Assembly (NCBI RefSeq): GCF_947503125.1
Contig: NZ_CANNCR010000005.1
Span: 62,001-126,000, forward strand
Source of the DNA: an uncultured Metabacillus sp.
GTDB lineage: Bacteria; Bacillota; Bacilli; Bacillales; Bacillaceae
Length of the DNA: 64,000 nucleotides
Direction: 5' to 3'
This document shows, piece by piece, positions 36,358 through 47,794 of the stretch (position 1 is the stretch's first letter; every line of letters starts with the position of its first letter). The position numbers and the translations under genes are program-made. The notes beneath the pieces are model-generated. The model worked only from the letters and a program-made list of their open reading frames with translations, did not search any database and was not told where the DNA came from.

Positions 36358-38166
36358 CTATGTCTTGAGCGCTTGTTTTAATTGAATGATTTCCATTGCA
36401 ATTTGAGCTGCTTCTTTAAACTGCTTATTTCTTTCAGCTTCATTTTTTTCAGCTTCTTTTTCTTTTATCATTAACATTTTTTGATGATTCAACACCTGTT
36501 TTATATAATCTGATAGTTCTTGTTCACTTACATCAGTGTTTAATGAGATCATCGCAATGTTGGAAACAATATGTTGGAGCTCTGGACTTGGCAGCTTTGA
36601 AAGAAAGGCACTTACATTTTCTTCATTTCCCTCTTCATAATATCCATATAAATAAGTAACGATTGCTTTATGTTCTTCAATATTAAATTGAAGACCAAGT
36701 CGTTCGAGCACCTTTTCTGCAATGTCCTTGCTCCTTAGCATATGGCCGATTAACATTCGCTCAGCAGTGTGAAACGCGGGCAACAGCCTTTTTGATTGAA
36801 TAGGAGCTCTTTTAAACTGCTGTTCAGTCCGCTTTTGCTGCGGTGCCTGCTGTGGTTTTGTTTGCTGTTCCTTTTGATGGAGCTGGTCTTTTAGAACCTC
36901 CATCGAAAGATCAAACTCTTTCGAGAGTTGTTTTAGATAAATTTCTTTTTCAACTGCACTTTCAAGCTTGCTAAGTTCTAAAATGACATGATCGATATAC
37001 TGCAGCCTCTCACCTTCATTATGAAGATTTTTCCCTCTGCGGTAATAATTCATCTTAAATGTCATTAACGGTACGCTTGCCCCTATTACATCGTTTTTGA
37101 ATTTTTCTGGTCCTTGCTTTTTGATGTAGTCATCAGGGTCTAATCCATCCGGAATCATGGCTACTTTTATTTGACAACCAAACTCCTTCAGCAATTTTGA
37201 AGCCCTCATTGTTGCTTCAATCCCGGCAGAATCTGAGTCATAACATAGGATAACCTCTGATACATTTCGACGGATTATTTTTGCTTGCTCCTCAGTAAGG
37301 GAGGTTCCCATCGTAGCTATAGCATGTTCGACGCCAGCCCGGGTCGATGAAATAACATCTGCAAAGCCTTCAAAAAGAACGACTTGTTGATTTTTACGAA
37401 TATGTACTCTTGCACGGTGAAAATTATAAAGCAATTTACTTTTGTTAAAGACTTTCGTTTCAGGGCTGTTTAAATATTTTGGTTTCTCATCGCCGAGAAC
37501 TCTGCCGGAAAAGGCAATTGTCATACCGTGATGATCTGTTATTGGGAACATGATTCGATTGCGAAACCGATCAAAATATTCATCAGCATTGTTTTTCTTT
37601 ATTAATAGCCCCGCTTCCTCCATCAAGGAAGGATTAAAGCCCCGCTTCACTAAAAACTTTGATATAAAATCCCATGAATCAAGTGCATAGCCGATCTCAA
37701 ACGAATCAATAATTTCTTTTGTGAATCCACGATTTAATAAGTAATCTAAAGCAGGCTGCCCCTCTTTTGTATTAACTAATAAATGGTGGTAAAATTTCTT
37801 TAGCAGCTCGTGTGCTTCAATCATTTTTTCAGCATCTTTTGAAACAGTTCTTCCTTGTTCTGGAGCAATTGCCGGTAATTCAATATTCGCTTTATCTGCA
37901 AGATGTTGTGCTGCTTCTATAAAGGAATACCCCTCATGCTGGATGAGAAAAGAAAAAACATTTCCTCCTGCACCACAACCAAAACAATGAAAAATTTGCT
38001 TATCGGCGGAGACAGAGAATGATGGAGACTTTTCTCCATGGAATGGACATAACCCAAAATAGTTACGACCTTGTTTCTTCAATTGAACATATTCACTTAT
38101 CACATCAACAATGTCAGAAGTTCGTTGTATTTTTTCGATTAATTCTTCGGGAATTCGATTTCCCAT
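36358..38166 (-). CDS. dnaG: DNA primase DnaG
   Basis: The 602-residue primase that makes RNA primers at the replication fork. The N-terminal CHC2 zinc finger uses Cys40, His43, Cys61 and Cys64. The catalytic core includes EGFADVIS and the TOPRIM motif [12 protein letters not shown] (about residues 300-315), whose acidic residues bind magnesium. The C-terminal region (about 450-602) is the helicase-interacting domain that binds DnaB/DnaC. A Q/K-rich linker precedes it. sigA follows after 147 bases. yqxD lies 32 bases upstream and may be co-transcribed. Confidence 0.97.
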   Translation of the reverse strand: MGNRIPEELIEKIQRTSDIVDVISEYVQLKKQGRNYFGLCPFHGEKSPSFSVSADKQIFHCFGCGAGGNVFSFLIQHEGYSFIEAAQHLADKANIELPAIAPEQGRTVSKDAEKMIEAHELLKKFYHHLLVNTKEGQPALDYLLNRGFTKEIIDSFEIGYALDSWDFISKFLVKRGFNPSLMEEAGLLIKKNNADEYFDRFRNRIMFPITDHHGMTIAFSGRVLGDEKPKYLNSPETKVFNKSKLLYNFHRARVHIRKNQQVVLFEGFADVISSTRAGVEHAIATMGTSLTEEQAKIIRRNVSEVILCYDSDSAGIEATMRASKLLKEFGCQIKVAMIPDGLDPDDYIKKQGPEKFKNDVIGASVPLMTFKMNYYRRGKNLHNEGERLQYIDHVILELSKLESAVEKEIYLKQLSKEFDLSMEVLKDQLHQKEQQTKPQQAPQQKRTEQQFKRAPIQSKRLLPAFHTAERMLIGHMLRSKDIAEKVLERLGLQFNIEEHKAIVTYLYGYYEEGNEENVSAFLSKLPSPELQHIVSNIAMISLNTDVSEQELSDYIKQVLNHQKMLMIKEKEAEKNEAERNKQFKEAAQIAMEIIQLKQALKT

Positions 38167-38198
38167 GGTAACAACTCCGTGTTAATGTTATTCGAGAT

Positions 38199-38651
38199 TC
38201 AAATAAAATCTCCTGCATCTTTCGACAAATTTTTTTCTAATGCTGTGATAAAATTTAAGATGTCTTCGTCTGTGAATTTTTTGGGACCTTTTGTATACTT
38301 ACCGCTGCGTCTTTCCTTTGCTGATAAATAGCGAAACTGCAGAGCGGTGTCGATATTTTCTTCGGTATACTGCTTACCTCTCGGAGTAACAACAAGAACG
38401 TCCTTTCTAAGTAAAAGACCAGCCAATCCAATATCCTGTGTGATCACAAGATCATTTTTTTGCACATGGTTGACTATGTATAAGTCTGCCTCTTCCTTTC
38501 CTGTATCAACAAAGACCCAGCTTCCGCCATATGTTTTGTCTGAGTTATGATTGTAGGAGGCAACAAAAATGACTTCTATATTGTATTTATTAGCCACCTC
38601 CATTATTTGCTGCTTTACAGGGCAAGCATCGGCATCAACGTAAATTTTCAT
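38199..38651 (-). CDS. yqxD: DUF188 (YaiI/YqxD) family protein
   Basis: A 150-residue cytoplasmic protein with a PIN-like start (MKIYVDADACPVKQQIMEVA). The conserved DADACP and VITQDIGLAGLLL segments give clustered acidic residues, suggesting metal binding and possibly nuclease activity. The biochemical role is unknown. The C-terminal motif RYLSAKERRSGKYTKGPKKF is typical of the family. It sits just upstream of dnaG, as in B. subtilis. The 722-base gap upstream holds two structured repeats. Confidence 0.9.
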   Translation of the reverse strand: MKIYVDADACPVKQQIMEVANKYNIEVIFVASYNHNSDKTYGGSWVFVDTGKEEADLYIVNHVQKNDLVITQDIGLAGLLLRKDVLVVTPRGKQYTEENIDTALQFRYLSAKERRSGKYTKGPKKFTDEDILNFITALEKNLSKDAGDFI

Positions 38652-38776
38652 TGTTTTTTCGTCATGAATTTCTATTCTACATCACTCCGACAGAATCCTT
38701 CTTAATACTCGCTAAAAACTAAAAATTTGTGACAAACACAAATACAGCTTTTGTCGAAAAATATTTACCATTTAAT

Positions 38777-38817
38777 CTTGACAGTTTACAATTTATAGTT
38801 TATTCCTACATGTCAAG
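38777..38817. promoter_or_regulatory. Inverted repeat containing TTGACA on both strands
   Basis: CTTGACA (38777-38783) and TGTCAAG (38811-38817) are inverted copies 27 bases apart, giving a -35-like TTGACA on each strand. On the plus strand TATTCC is 17 bases away. It could be overlapping promoters or an operator for yqxD-dnaG-sigA. The case is weak. Confidence 0.3.
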
Positions 38818-38896
38818 TTCTAAACCTAAAAAAAATATTTTATCACAATTTTTTATTATAATATAAAAAAAGTTAAATATCTATTGTTTTTTATAA

Positions 38897-39072
38897 GAAA
38901 AGCGCAAGGCGCTTAGCATTCGGCGACAAGCATAAGGCGAATAGGAATAGAAGGTGTTCTTTACCTTCAATTCCGATTTGACTAGTCCTAAAGGCAGTTA
39001 AAAACGCGACGTCCTGTCGCATTAACTGCACTTGCACGTCCTGTGCTTCGCCGATGGCGCCTAGAGCTAGAC
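38897..39072 (+). repeat. Structured intergenic repeat, copy D (subfamily II, with insert)
   Basis: Same ends and inner hairpin as copy C (GAAGGT 38950, ACCTTC 38963), plus an insert of about 60 bases. The insert has its own stem: GCAGTTAA (38994-39001) with TTAACTGC (39022-39029), enclosing GCGAC/GTCGC. The flank after the repeat (TTATACTTTCTTAAA) is also shared with copy F. Confidence 0.85.
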
Positions 39073-39114
39073 ACTAAAACTAAATACAAAATTTTATACT
39101 TTCTTAAACTTTAA

Positions 39115-39262
39115 GAAAAGCGCAAGCGCCTTGCTCAGCCTAGGGCAAATAAGACGCTCATGAATAGAAGGCGTTCTTTGCCTTCAATTCTAAATTGGCT
39201 TGACCCTAGAGTGGCTAGGCGCTGGCAGTCAAAAGCGCGACGTCCTGTGCTCGGAGCTGGAT
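39115..39262 (+). repeat. Structured intergenic repeat, copy E (subfamily I, diverged 3' end)
   Basis: The 5' half is nearly identical to copy A, including GAAGGC (39167) and GCCTTC (39180). The 3' part carries a shortened version of the insert seen in D and F (GGCAGTCAAAAGCGCGACGT) and ends CGGAGCTGGATG, a diverged terminus. Confidence 0.8.
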
Positions 39263-39373
39263 GTCAAAGCGCAGATCAAATGTATAAGTATTCTTCATTT
39301 AAAAACGAAGAGGCTGGCTCTAGTTATCGATGTTCATACTATCTAGGGAGCCACCCTCATCGCTTATAACCTG

Positions 39374-40189
39374 TTATCCATTTTGTTTGTTCATAAAATT
39401 CGCGATAATATTAGCTGTTTCCTCCACTGCTTTATTTGAAACATCAATTACTTGGCAGCCAATCTTATCAACAATACTGTCAAAGTATTCTAATTCCTCT
39501 TTAATGCGGTTAATATTGGCATAGAATGCTTCATCATTAAGTCCTAATGATTTTAAACGTTCTCTGCGAATATTGTTTAGCTTATCCGGACTAATTCGCA
39601 AACCGATGCATTTTTGTGCCGACACTTTGTACAATTCCTCTGGAGGTTCGACTTCAGGTACAATTGGAACATTGGCCACTTTAAAGCGTTTATGGGCAAG
39701 ATATTGAGATAAAGGAGTTTTGGATGTTCTGGATACGCCAATCAATACAATATCAGCCTTTAAAATACCTCTTGGGTCACGACCATCATCATATTTAACT
39801 GCAAACTCTATTGCTTCAACCTTTTTAAAGTAATCATCATCAAGTTTACGTACTCGACCAGGCTCATATTTAGCGGCAGTACCATAAGATGCTTCCATTT
39901 TATCAATTAACGGGCCGATAATATCATAATAGATAACCCCTTGTTTTGAAGCCTCTTGGATTAAAAACTCCCTTAATTCAGGAATAACGAGAGTAAAACA
40001 AACAATCGCTTTGTCTTTTTTTGCTAACGCAATAACCTCAGTTATGGTACCTTTATCCTCCACATATGGAATACGTTTAATTTTTGTGTTTGCAGATACA
40101 CCATTAAATTGACTTGCAGCTGCTTTTACAACAAGCTCAGCAGTTTCACCAACTGAATCTGATACAACATAAATCATACGGTAGCTCAT
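39374..40189 (-). CDS. ppsR: Pyruvate,phosphate dikinase regulatory protein (PpsR/DUF299)
   Basis: A 271-residue bifunctional kinase/pyrophosphorylase of the DUF299 family that controls PPDK or PEP synthase by ADP-dependent phosphorylation and reversal. The start [16 protein letters not shown] is diagnostic. The P-loop-like [20 protein letters not shown] region, here [16 protein letters not shown], lies near residue 147. It pairs with ccpN 27 bases upstream, as yqfL (ppsR) and ccpN do in B. subtilis, linking gluconeogenic gene control with PEP metabolism. No PPDK gene is in the window. Confidence 0.93.
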   Translation of the reverse strand: MSYRMIYVVSDSVGETAELVVKAAASQFNGVSANTKIKRIPYVEDKGTITEVIALAKKDKAIVCFTLVIPELREFLIQEASKQGVIYYDIIGPLIDKMEASYGTAAKYEPGRVRKLDDDYFKKVEAIEFAVKYDDGRDPRGILKADIVLIGVSRTSKTPLSQYLAHKRFKVANVPIVPEVEPPEELYKVSAQKCIGLRISPDKLNNIRRERLKSLGLNDEAFYANINRIKEELEYFDSIVDKIGCQVIDVSNKAVEETANIIANFMNKQNG

Positions 40190-40216
40190 CGTTTTTCCCC
40201 ATTTCCTTTTTCTTAG

Positions 40217-40849
40217 CTAAAATTCCTGCGCAAAACCAACCAGGATTTTTGTCATATTTGTCTTCGTTATTCTCCCTATTACTTCGAGACCTTCATCAGT
40301 GTCTTTTACAACAGGTAAAGCATCTATTTGTTTTTCAATTAGCGCCTTGGCCACATCTAAGATAAGATCATCTGGCCTGCAAACTGTTATATTCGGCATT
40401 CTAGTCATAATAATATTTACCGGTATCGATGTGAGCTCCTGTTTCCCTATACTTGTACGTAATAAATCTTTTCGTGAAAGGACTCCAACCAAATGAGATT
40501 GATCATCAACAACAAATAATGTTCCAACATCCTCTAAAAACATGGTGCAGATTGCATCGTAAACGGAAATTTTCACACTTACAACAATAGGGATGGATTG
40601 AAAATCCTTTACCCGAAGCTTTTTTAACTCATCTGTTAAACGTTGTGTATCTGTTTTGCCTGTATAATAATAACCAACTCGAGGTCTTGCTTCCAAATAT
40701 CCAGCCATAGTTAAAATCGCTAAGTCTGGTCGTAGGGTTGCTCTTGTTAGATGAAGCTGGTCAGCAATTTGCTCCCCAGTAATCGGGCCGTTTTCCTTAA
40801 CAATTTCCAAAATTTGCTCTTGCCGTTTATTAAGTTCGATTTTACTCAC
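40217..40849 (-). CDS. ccpN: Gluconeogenesis transcriptional repressor CcpN
   Basis: A 210-residue repressor. Residues 1-60 form a winged helix (RQEQILEIVKENGPITGEQIADQL then RATLRPDLAILTMAGYLEARPRVGYYY). Two CBS domains follow (about 75-205) that sense ATP/ADP in the family. B. subtilis CcpN represses gapB and pckA during glycolytic growth. Two GTG codons are in tandem. The second (40849) gives MSKIELNKRQ, like B. subtilis, and sits eight bases after GAGG. It is co-transcribed with ppsR. Confidence 0.93.
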   Translation of the reverse strand: MSKIELNKRQEQILEIVKENGPITGEQIADQLHLTRATLRPDLAILTMAGYLEARPRVGYYYTGKTDTQRLTDELKKLRVKDFQSIPIVVSVKISVYDAICTMFLEDVGTLFVVDDQSHLVGVLSRKDLLRTSIGKQELTSIPVNIIMTRMPNITVCRPDDLILDVAKALIEKQIDALPVVKDTDEGLEVIGRITKTNMTKILVGFAQEF

Positions 40850-41018
40850 CACCCTTGCCTCATCTATTTCATCGCCTTTTAAGTCACCAATTATAAAAAG
40901 AATACGTACTGCTTTATAAGCAAATAGGTTATACTATATAAAATTATTATATACTTTAATATTATTTTGAAAAGTAGTTTGTTTTATCTTTCTTTAAACC
41001 GTTTATGAATAAAAGAAA

Positions 41019-41044
41019 GAGGTCTGACATATCTGCCAAACCCC
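41019..41044 (-). terminator. glyS terminator
   Basis: On the minus strand GGGGTTTG pairs with CAGACCTC (two G-T pairs) around a 10-base loop, followed by TTTCTTTTATT. Confidence 0.6.
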
Positions 41045-41065
41045 ATTTGATTTTCAAGAGCTTTA

Positions 41066-43129
41066 TTATTTTACTAGGATTACACTCATTTTTGCAAACG
41101 ATTCGATAAGCGTTGAAAGCTTTACCATTTGAGCTAAGCGGTTTGCTTTGATGTTTTCATCCTCTGACATGACCATCGTATGTTCAAAGTAATCATTTAT
41201 GACACTTTTTAAGCTTGCTAAAATATGATAAACTTCTCGCTCATTACCGGCAGTTTTTTGTGTGTTTATCCTTTCTGCTGCATCTACATATGCCTCATAA
41301 AGTGATCTCTCATATTCGCTATCGAACAATTGTACATTTATTTCTTGATCAGCGCCTTTTTTCGCGATGTTCATTACGCGTGCAAGTGCCTCTACTGTTT
41401 CTTTAAAATCTTCTTCGCTTGAGGCTGCTTCAAGAACCTTTGCCCTTTCTACCATTGACGTCACTTCAAATGTAGAAGAGTCTAAAACAGCTTCAACTAA
41501 GTCATAACGAATTTCTTCTTCTGCTAATAAATATTTTATGCGAAGTTTAAAGAATGCTTGGAGCTCTTTGCTTGCTTCAACTGTTTCTTTATCCCCAAAT
41601 AATGTAAGGGCCATTTGAATCAATTCAGGTAATTCAATCTTCCATTTCTTATGAAGAAGGATTTGCACGATCCCGCTCGCTTGTCTTCTTAATGCATATG
41701 GGTCTTGAGAACCTGTTGGAATTTTGCCGATTGCAAAGAATCCCGAGATGGTATCAAGCTTATCTGCTAAAGCAACAACTGCTCCGACTGTTGAAGCAGG
41801 TGCTTCATCCTCTGCATGACGCGGCATGTAATGTTCATTAATAGCAATAGAAACAGCTTCTTTTTCACCACTTATCCGAGCATATTTTTCACCAATTTTC
41901 CCTTGAAGCTCAGGAAATTCATAAACCATATTTGTCACTAGGTCAAACTTACAAATAGATGCAGCGCGTTTTATATCCTGTTTTTCTTCACTGCCGACTC
42001 CTAGTTTTTCTGCTAGTAAGCCTGAAAGCTTCACAATTCGGTTAACCTTTTCTCCTAACGTTCCCAACTCTTCATAAAAAACAATTTTATTTAGTTTCTG
42101 AACCGCATCTTCAATTTTCAGCTTTTGGTCTTCTTTATAGAAGAAGTTTGCATCAGAAAGTCTTGCCCGGAGTACTTTTTCATTTCCCCTCGCCACATTT
42201 TCAAGGTGATGATGATCACCATTACGAACTGTAACAAAAAACGGTTGAAGTTGGCCGCTTTGATTTCTTACTGGGAAGTAGCGTTGATGCTCCTTCATCG
42301 TTGTTACTAACACTTCGTCAGGCAAAGCTAAATAGTCCTCTTCAAATTTTCCGAATAATGCAGTTGGATATTCAACTAAATTATTGACCTCTTCAAGCAA
42401 GTCTTTATCAACAGGAATGACCCAATCCTGTTCTTTCTCAAGATCAGTTAATTGATTAACAATCGCTTCTTTCCTTTTTACAGGATCAGCGATGACAAAT
42501 TGCTCTAATAAAGCCGCTTCATATAATGACGGTGCAGCAATTTCAACCTTAGCACCTAAAAAACGGTGTCCATAGCTAAAGGAATTTGTGTGTACACCTG
42601 CGATTTCAAATGGGATGACATCCTTGCCAAATAAAGCCACAAGCCATTTGATCGGCCTAATATACCGCATTTCCTGACTTCCCCAGCGCATATTTTTAGG
42701 AAATGTTAAGCCTGTGATGATTTGACGCATTTCCGTCAATAGCTCTTTCGTCTCTTTTCCCGCGATAAATTTCTGCACATGGGCGTACTCGACACCTTTA
42801 ATCTCTTTAAAATAAATATCGTCTACAGAAGCACCTTGACCTTTTGTAAAGCCGATTGCCGCTTTGGACCAATTGCCGTTTTCATCAAGCGCGATTTTTT
42901 TCGCCGGACCTTTTGCTTCCTCTTCAATATCTGGCTGTTTATCTGCAACATCCTTAACTAATACGGCTAATCTTCTAGGAGTTGAATAGGCTTTTACCGT
43001 TCCAAAAGAAAGCTTCTGATCCTTTAACCAATTTGTTACCTTTTCACTGAACTGATTCATTGCATCTGTTACATAATGTGCCGGAACTTCCTCTAAGCCA
43101 ATTTCAATTAATAGATCCTGCTTACTCAT
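41066..43129 (-). CDS. glyS: Glycine-tRNA ligase beta subunit
   Basis: The 687-residue beta chain of the alpha2-beta2 glycyl-tRNA synthetase. It contains the tRNA-contacting HD-like region ([22 protein letters not shown]), the [11 protein letters not shown] region near the N-terminus and a C-terminal anticodon-binding-like DALR domain (about 580-687). It starts [19 protein letters not shown], as in Bacillus. It overlaps the end of glyQ by eight bases, so the subunits are coupled, and shares the upstream T-box. Confidence 0.96.
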   Translation of the reverse strand: MSKQDLLIEIGLEEVPAHYVTDAMNQFSEKVTNWLKDQKLSFGTVKAYSTPRRLAVLVKDVADKQPDIEEEAKGPAKKIALDENGNWSKAAIGFTKGQGASVDDIYFKEIKGVEYAHVQKFIAGKETKELLTEMRQIITGLTFPKNMRWGSQEMRYIRPIKWLVALFGKDVIPFEIAGVHTNSFSYGHRFLGAKVEIAAPSLYEAALLEQFVIADPVKRKEAIVNQLTDLEKEQDWVIPVDKDLLEEVNNLVEYPTALFGKFEEDYLALPDEVLVTTMKEHQRYFPVRNQSGQLQPFFVTVRNGDHHHLENVARGNEKVLRARLSDANFFYKEDQKLKIEDAVQKLNKIVFYEELGTLGEKVNRIVKLSGLLAEKLGVGSEEKQDIKRAASICKFDLVTNMVYEFPELQGKIGEKYARISGEKEAVSIAINEHYMPRHAEDEAPASTVGAVVALADKLDTISGFFAIGKIPTGSQDPYALRRQASGIVQILLHKKWKIELPELIQMALTLFGDKETVEASKELQAFFKLRIKYLLAEEEIRYDLVEAVLDSSTFEVTSMVERAKVLEAASSEEDFKETVEALARVMNIAKKGADQEINVQLFDSEYERSLYEAYVDAAERINTQKTAGNEREVYHILASLKSVINDYFEHTMVMSEDENIKANRLAQMVKLSTLIESFAKMSVILVK

Positions 43130-44012
43130 CCTTTGCTCCTCCTTCCTTATTTAACATTGGGAAACCAAGTTTTTCCCTTTCTTCATAAAAGGTTTTTGCT
43201 ACTTTACGTGCTAAATTACGGACCCGGCCGATATAACCTGTTCGTTCTGTGACAGAAATAGCCCCTTTTGCATCAAGCAGGTTAAACGTATGGGAGCATT
43301 TTAAAACATAATCATATGCTGGGTGGACAAGCCCTTCGTCCATTTGACGATTTGCTTCTTTTTCATAGATTGAGAACAATTGAAATAACATGTCAGTGTC
43401 AGATGTTTCAAATGTATATTTTGAATGCTCATATTCAGGCATTAAGAAAATATCCCGAATCGTAAAGCCGTCTGTCCACTCTAAATCAAAAACATTTTCT
43501 TTATCTTGGATATATGATGCCAATCTCTCAATTCCATACGTAATTTCAGCTGATACTGGTTTACATTCTAAACCGCCGACTTGTTGAAAATATGTAAATT
43601 GTGTGATTTCCATTCCATCAAGCCACACTTCCCAGCCCAAACCGGCACAGCCTAGTGAAGGATTTTCCCAGTTATCCTCAACAAAGCGAATATCATGCTC
43701 TAACGGGTCAATTCCAAGAGCACGTAATGAATCCAAATATAATTCCTGAATATTATCCGGGGATGGCTTCATGATCACTTGAAACTGATGATGCTGATAA
43801 AGTCTGTTCGGATTTTCCCCATATCTTCCATCAGCAGGTCTTCTTGATGGTTCCACATATGCGACCTTCCATGGCTCTGGTCCAATACTTCTTAAAAATG
43901 TATATGGACTCATTGTTCCCGCACCTTTTTCAGTATCATAGGCTTGCATCAGCACACAGCCTTGATCAGACCAATGCTTTTGCAGCGTTAAAATCATGTC
44001 TTGAATATTCAT
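43122..44012 (-). CDS. glyQ: Glycine-tRNA ligase alpha subunit
   Basis: The 296-residue class II catalytic chain that activates glycine. It shows [30 protein letters not shown] (motif 3 region), [21 protein letters not shown] and the motif 2 region [20 protein letters not shown] place the start at ATG 44012 after GGTGTAAGGA, giving [11 protein letters not shown] as in related bacteria. Forty more codons upstream are part of the T-box leader and are not coding. Confidence 0.97.
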   Translation of the reverse strand: MNIQDMILTLQKHWSDQGCVLMQAYDTEKGAGTMSPYTFLRSIGPEPWKVAYVEPSRRPADGRYGENPNRLYQHHQFQVIMKPSPDNIQELYLDSLRALGIDPLEHDIRFVEDNWENPSLGCAGLGWEVWLDGMEITQFTYFQQVGGLECKPVSAEITYGIERLASYIQDKENVFDLEWTDGFTIRDIFLMPEYEHSKYTFETSDTDMLFQLFSIYEKEANRQMDEGLVHPAYDYVLKCSHTFNLLDAKGAISVTERTGYIGRVRNLARKVAKTFYEEREKLGFPMLNKEGGAKDE

Positions 44013-44073
44013 TGATTCCTTACACCTCCATAATAAATAAAAGCATAATGCTTTTGTCATTCTTTTATGATGA

Positions 44074-44308
44074 CAAAAAAACAAAAAGCCCTCATCCTTA
44101 TGCCACCATTCATGACATAGGGACGAGAGCATACCCGCGGTTCCACCCTAATTGCTTATCATTTTAAAAAAGATAATAAGCCACTTAAAAATACTGCTCC
44201 GGAATGCCTTTCGTTACGAACCAATCCTTAGCTCTCACCGTCCTAAGGTCGCTTTCATTGGGTTATTCGTAAGTACTCTTTTCCTTCAACGCAAAATGTT
44301 AAATTATA
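44074..44308 (-). ncRNA. Glycine T-box leader of glyQS
   Basis: The T-box sequence TGGAACCGCG is at 44145-44136. Stem I pairs TTACGAA with TTCGTAA, CCAAT with ATTGG and CCTTAG with CTAAGG. The specifier loop carries AGTA on the 5' side and GAAAGGCA on the 3' side, so the specifier codon is GGC (44208-44206), a glycine codon. The terminator (44088-44130) has a 10-bp lower stem (GCTCTCGTCC with GGATGAGGGC) and T runs. Uncharged glycine tRNA would stabilise the antiterminator and switch on glyQ-glyS. Confidence 0.93.
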
Positions 44309-44313
44309 CTTGC

Positions 44314-44342
44314 ATATTAATCGAAAAATGATCGGATGTCAA
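44314..44342 (-). promoter_or_regulatory. Sigma-A promoter of the glyQS T-box transcript
   Basis: On the minus strand TTGACA (44342-44337), 17 bases, then TAATAT (44319-44314). Transcription would start about seven bases further on, at the T-box 5' end. Confidence 0.7.
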
Positions 44343-44353
44343 CAGCGCACATA

Positions 44354-45106
44354 CTATAGTTTTCCTTTTAAGGAATCTACTTGATCTAAAAATCGTTTAG
44401 ACTTCAGTGTCAGACCTGAATATTCTTGATAATAGGCTTGGATCACCGATTTTAATTCACTTTTCGTTTCAGGCTTTACTGAAATATTCCCTAGTCGGCT
44501 TAAATCAAAATAATAAAACAGGCGTAATAATTTTACCGTTATTCGAGATATTTGTAACCTGTAAGGATCATGCTCAAAGCATCTATGGCAGATAAATCCG
44601 CCTTCTCGGATTGAAAAATGAAAAGTGCCATCCTTACTTTCACATAAAACACAACCGTCAAGCAGGGGGTGAAGACCTAAAACGGTCAACATTTTCATTT
44701 CAAAAATATTAACCAAGATATCCGGGTCGACTCCGTCATCTAAATATTCAAAAGTCTGTTTTAACAGTTCAAATAAGTAGGGATTACGCTCATGATTTTC
44801 TGTGCTTTTATCCAGTAATTCAGCTATGTAAGAAGCATATGCGGTTAGGAAAATATCCTCGCGAATTCCCCTTAAAGAACGAATCGTCTCCCCTTGCTGA
44901 AGACTGCCTAAACCAGTTGTTTTTTGAAATAAAAATGTTCCATACGTAAAAAGTTGGGTAATGGACGTAAGGCGACTATTTGTTTTTTTCGCGCCCCTTG
45001 CCATTACCCCAACTTTTCCAGCTTCACGGGTATATATGGTAATGATTTTGTTTGTTTCACCGTAATCCGTTGTTCGAATTACAATTCCTTCACATTTTTG
45101 AAGCAA
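44354..45106 (-). CDS. recO: DNA repair protein RecO
   Basis: A 250-residue recombination mediator. The N-terminal OB fold ([22 protein letters not shown]) is followed by helices and a zinc ribbon with four cysteines ([19 protein letters not shown] then ICHRC). It loads RecA with RecR onto SSB-coated DNA. I choose the TTG at 45106, six bases after GGTGAGG. The product then begins [12 protein letters not shown], aligned with B. subtilis RecO. The upstream ATG at 45136 would add ten residues not found in the family. Confidence 0.93.
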   Translation of the reverse strand: MLQKCEGIVIRTTDYGETNKIITIYTREAGKVGVMARGAKKTNSRLTSITQLFTYGTFLFQKTTGLGSLQQGETIRSLRGIREDIFLTAYASYIAELLDKSTENHERNPYLFELLKQTFEYLDDGVDPDILVNIFEMKMLTVLGLHPLLDGCVLCESKDGTFHFSIREGGFICHRCFEHDPYRLQISRITVKLLRLFYYFDLSRLGNISVKPETKSELKSVIQAYYQEYSGLTLKSKRFLDQVDSLKGKL

Positions 45107-45139
45107 ATTTCCCTCACCTTCCAAAGGTTTAGGCAAGAT

Positions 45140-45283
45140 TTAGGAAATTGGAAAATCCATTTCAGCTAGTTCATCATCTTGAGAATCGGGTCCGTCATCA
45201 TTCTCCTTTTCTAATTCTTTAAAAAGAAGATACGTATCAATGCTACCTGTTTGCGAAAAGACCTTCCAGGTAAAATCCAACAT
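45140..45283 (-). CDS. yqzL: Small protein YqzL
   Basis: A 47-residue frame beginning MLDFTWKVFSQTGSIDTYLL and ending in an acidic tail (ENDDGPDSQDDELAEMDFP), matching the Bacillus YqzL pattern. GGTGGGG precedes the ATG. It lies between era and recO, exactly where yqzL lies in B. subtilis. Function is unknown. Confidence 0.8.
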   Translation of the reverse strand: MLDFTWKVFSQTGSIDTYLLFKELEKENDDGPDSQDDELAEMDFPIS

Positions 45284-45475
45284 AAAAACCCCACCTTTCA
45301 GTTGTTAACACTAGCAAGCAATTTATATCCAATTTCTTTATAGTTATCTTGACCTTCTTTAGTCCGATTCATGTTAAACAATTTTTGCTAATACATTTTA
45401 TGAATAGGAAAAGTATTTGTTTAGTAGATCGTTATGAAGCACATTTAATTGGCTGATCAGAGCAAAGGAAATGGA

Positions 45476-46814
<1,339 letters not shown>

Positions 46815-46965
46815 CTACCTTTATTTTACCTAATTTTCACAGTGAATTCACGTTTTCAACGATTTTGTAATTTAAATGTAAGAATTTTCGGAATACATTC
46901 GCAATAAACTTAAAATATGTAAATATAACCTTAAAAATTTAAAACGTTCAAGTTTCGATTAAAAA

Positions 46966-47340
46966 TCAAATATGATTGAACATAATGATAATTCCTATTA
47001 TAACAGAAAGAATTGCATAAACCAAAACGGCACCCGCAGCAGCATCTTTTCCCGCCTTTGCCAACGGCTTAAATTCATCAGTAACTAAATCAACGACATG
47101 CTCGATCGCCGTATTCATTAATTCCAAAGCCAGCATTCCACCGATTAAGAACAGGATGATCACCCACTCCATTAATGTGAATTCAAAGAAAAAACCAACG
47201 ATAAACACCAAGATCGAAATTATCACATGAATTTGAAAATTCCGTTCTGTTTTCAACGTTTGGATAATTCCACTCCACGCAAATATAAAGCTTTTAGAAA
47301 ACCTTCTCCACTCAGAGATCGGCTGATCTTTTAAGCCCAT
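46966..47340 (-). CDS. dgkA: Undecaprenol kinase / diacylglycerol kinase-like DgkA
   Basis: A 124-residue membrane kinase with three helices and the DgkA signature [35 protein letters not shown], here read across residues 70-105. E...NTAIE and the D..KD region bind Mg-ATP. Gram-positive members phosphorylate undecaprenol and so recycle the lipid carrier for cell-wall synthesis. The start overlaps the ybeY end by 29 bases. A PAP2 phosphatase gene is not present. Confidence 0.94.
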   Translation of the reverse strand: MGLKDQPISEWRRFSKSFIFAWSGIIQTLKTERNFQIHVIISILVFIVGFFFEFTLMEWVIILFLIGGMLALELMNTAIEHVVDLVTDEFKPLAKAGKDAAAGAVLVYAILSVIIGIIIMFNHI

Positions 47341-47794
47341 AGCTATCTAAAATTTCCTTTTGCTTAGTAAACATTCTTTTTTCATCTTCATCATTCATAT
47401 GGTCATACCCAAGTAAATGAAGAAAACCATGGACAGCAAGAAATCCCAGTTCTCTCATAAATGAATGGCCATATTCAATTGCCTGTTCCCTTGCGCGAGG
47501 AATGGAAATGATAATATCACCTAACATAGGGGGTTGTTCCAATCCGACAATTTCGATTTCCCCCTCCCCCATTTCTTCTAAAGCAAAAGAAATGACATCT
47601 GTAGGTTGATTCTTATCACGGTAATCCCGATTTATCTCTTGGATACGCTCGTTTGTTACAAACGTAACAGATAACTCAGCATCTTGCTTTACATTTTCGA
47701 CATCTGCTGCAAATTGCAGCAAATCCTCTACTTTTGTTTGTTCTTCTTCTGTTAATTCATTTGTTTCGTCAATACAATCGATGATTAATCTCAT
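47312..47794 (-). CDS. ybeY: Endoribonuclease YbeY
   Basis: A 160-residue metal-dependent RNase for rRNA processing and ribosome quality control. The zinc motif [11 protein letters not shown] lies near residue 120, and DVISFAL and LGDIIIS occur upstream. A C-terminal [12 protein letters not shown] helix follows. The ATG overlaps the pgpH stop by four bases. It is part of the pgpH-ybeY-dgkA-cdd-era run. Confidence 0.96.
   Translation of the reverse strand: MRLIIDCIDETNELTEEEQTKVEDLLQFAADVENVKQDAELSVTFVTNERIQEINRDYRDKNQPTDVISFALEEMGEGEIEIVGLEQPPMLGDIIISIPRAREQAIEYGHSFMRELGFLAVHGFLHLLGYDHMNDEDEKRMFTKQKEILDSYGLKRSADL

Larger units (their letters stand above)
38652..39373. other. Longest gene-free region: AT-rich segment plus two structured repeats
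   Basis: These 722 bases hold no credible gene. The left part is AT-rich, with an inverted repeat CTTGACA/TGTCAAG at 38777-38817. Repeat copies D (38897-39072) and E (39115-39262) follow. The ppsR stop codon is at the right edge. A 69-codon plus-strand frame lies mostly inside copy E, and I read it as repeat sequence, not a gene. Confidence 0.6.

Noticed and set aside
39160-39369. 69-residue plus-strand frame near ppsR
   Set aside because: It lies mostly inside repeat copy E, has no ribosome binding site and its translation is the repeat read as codons.
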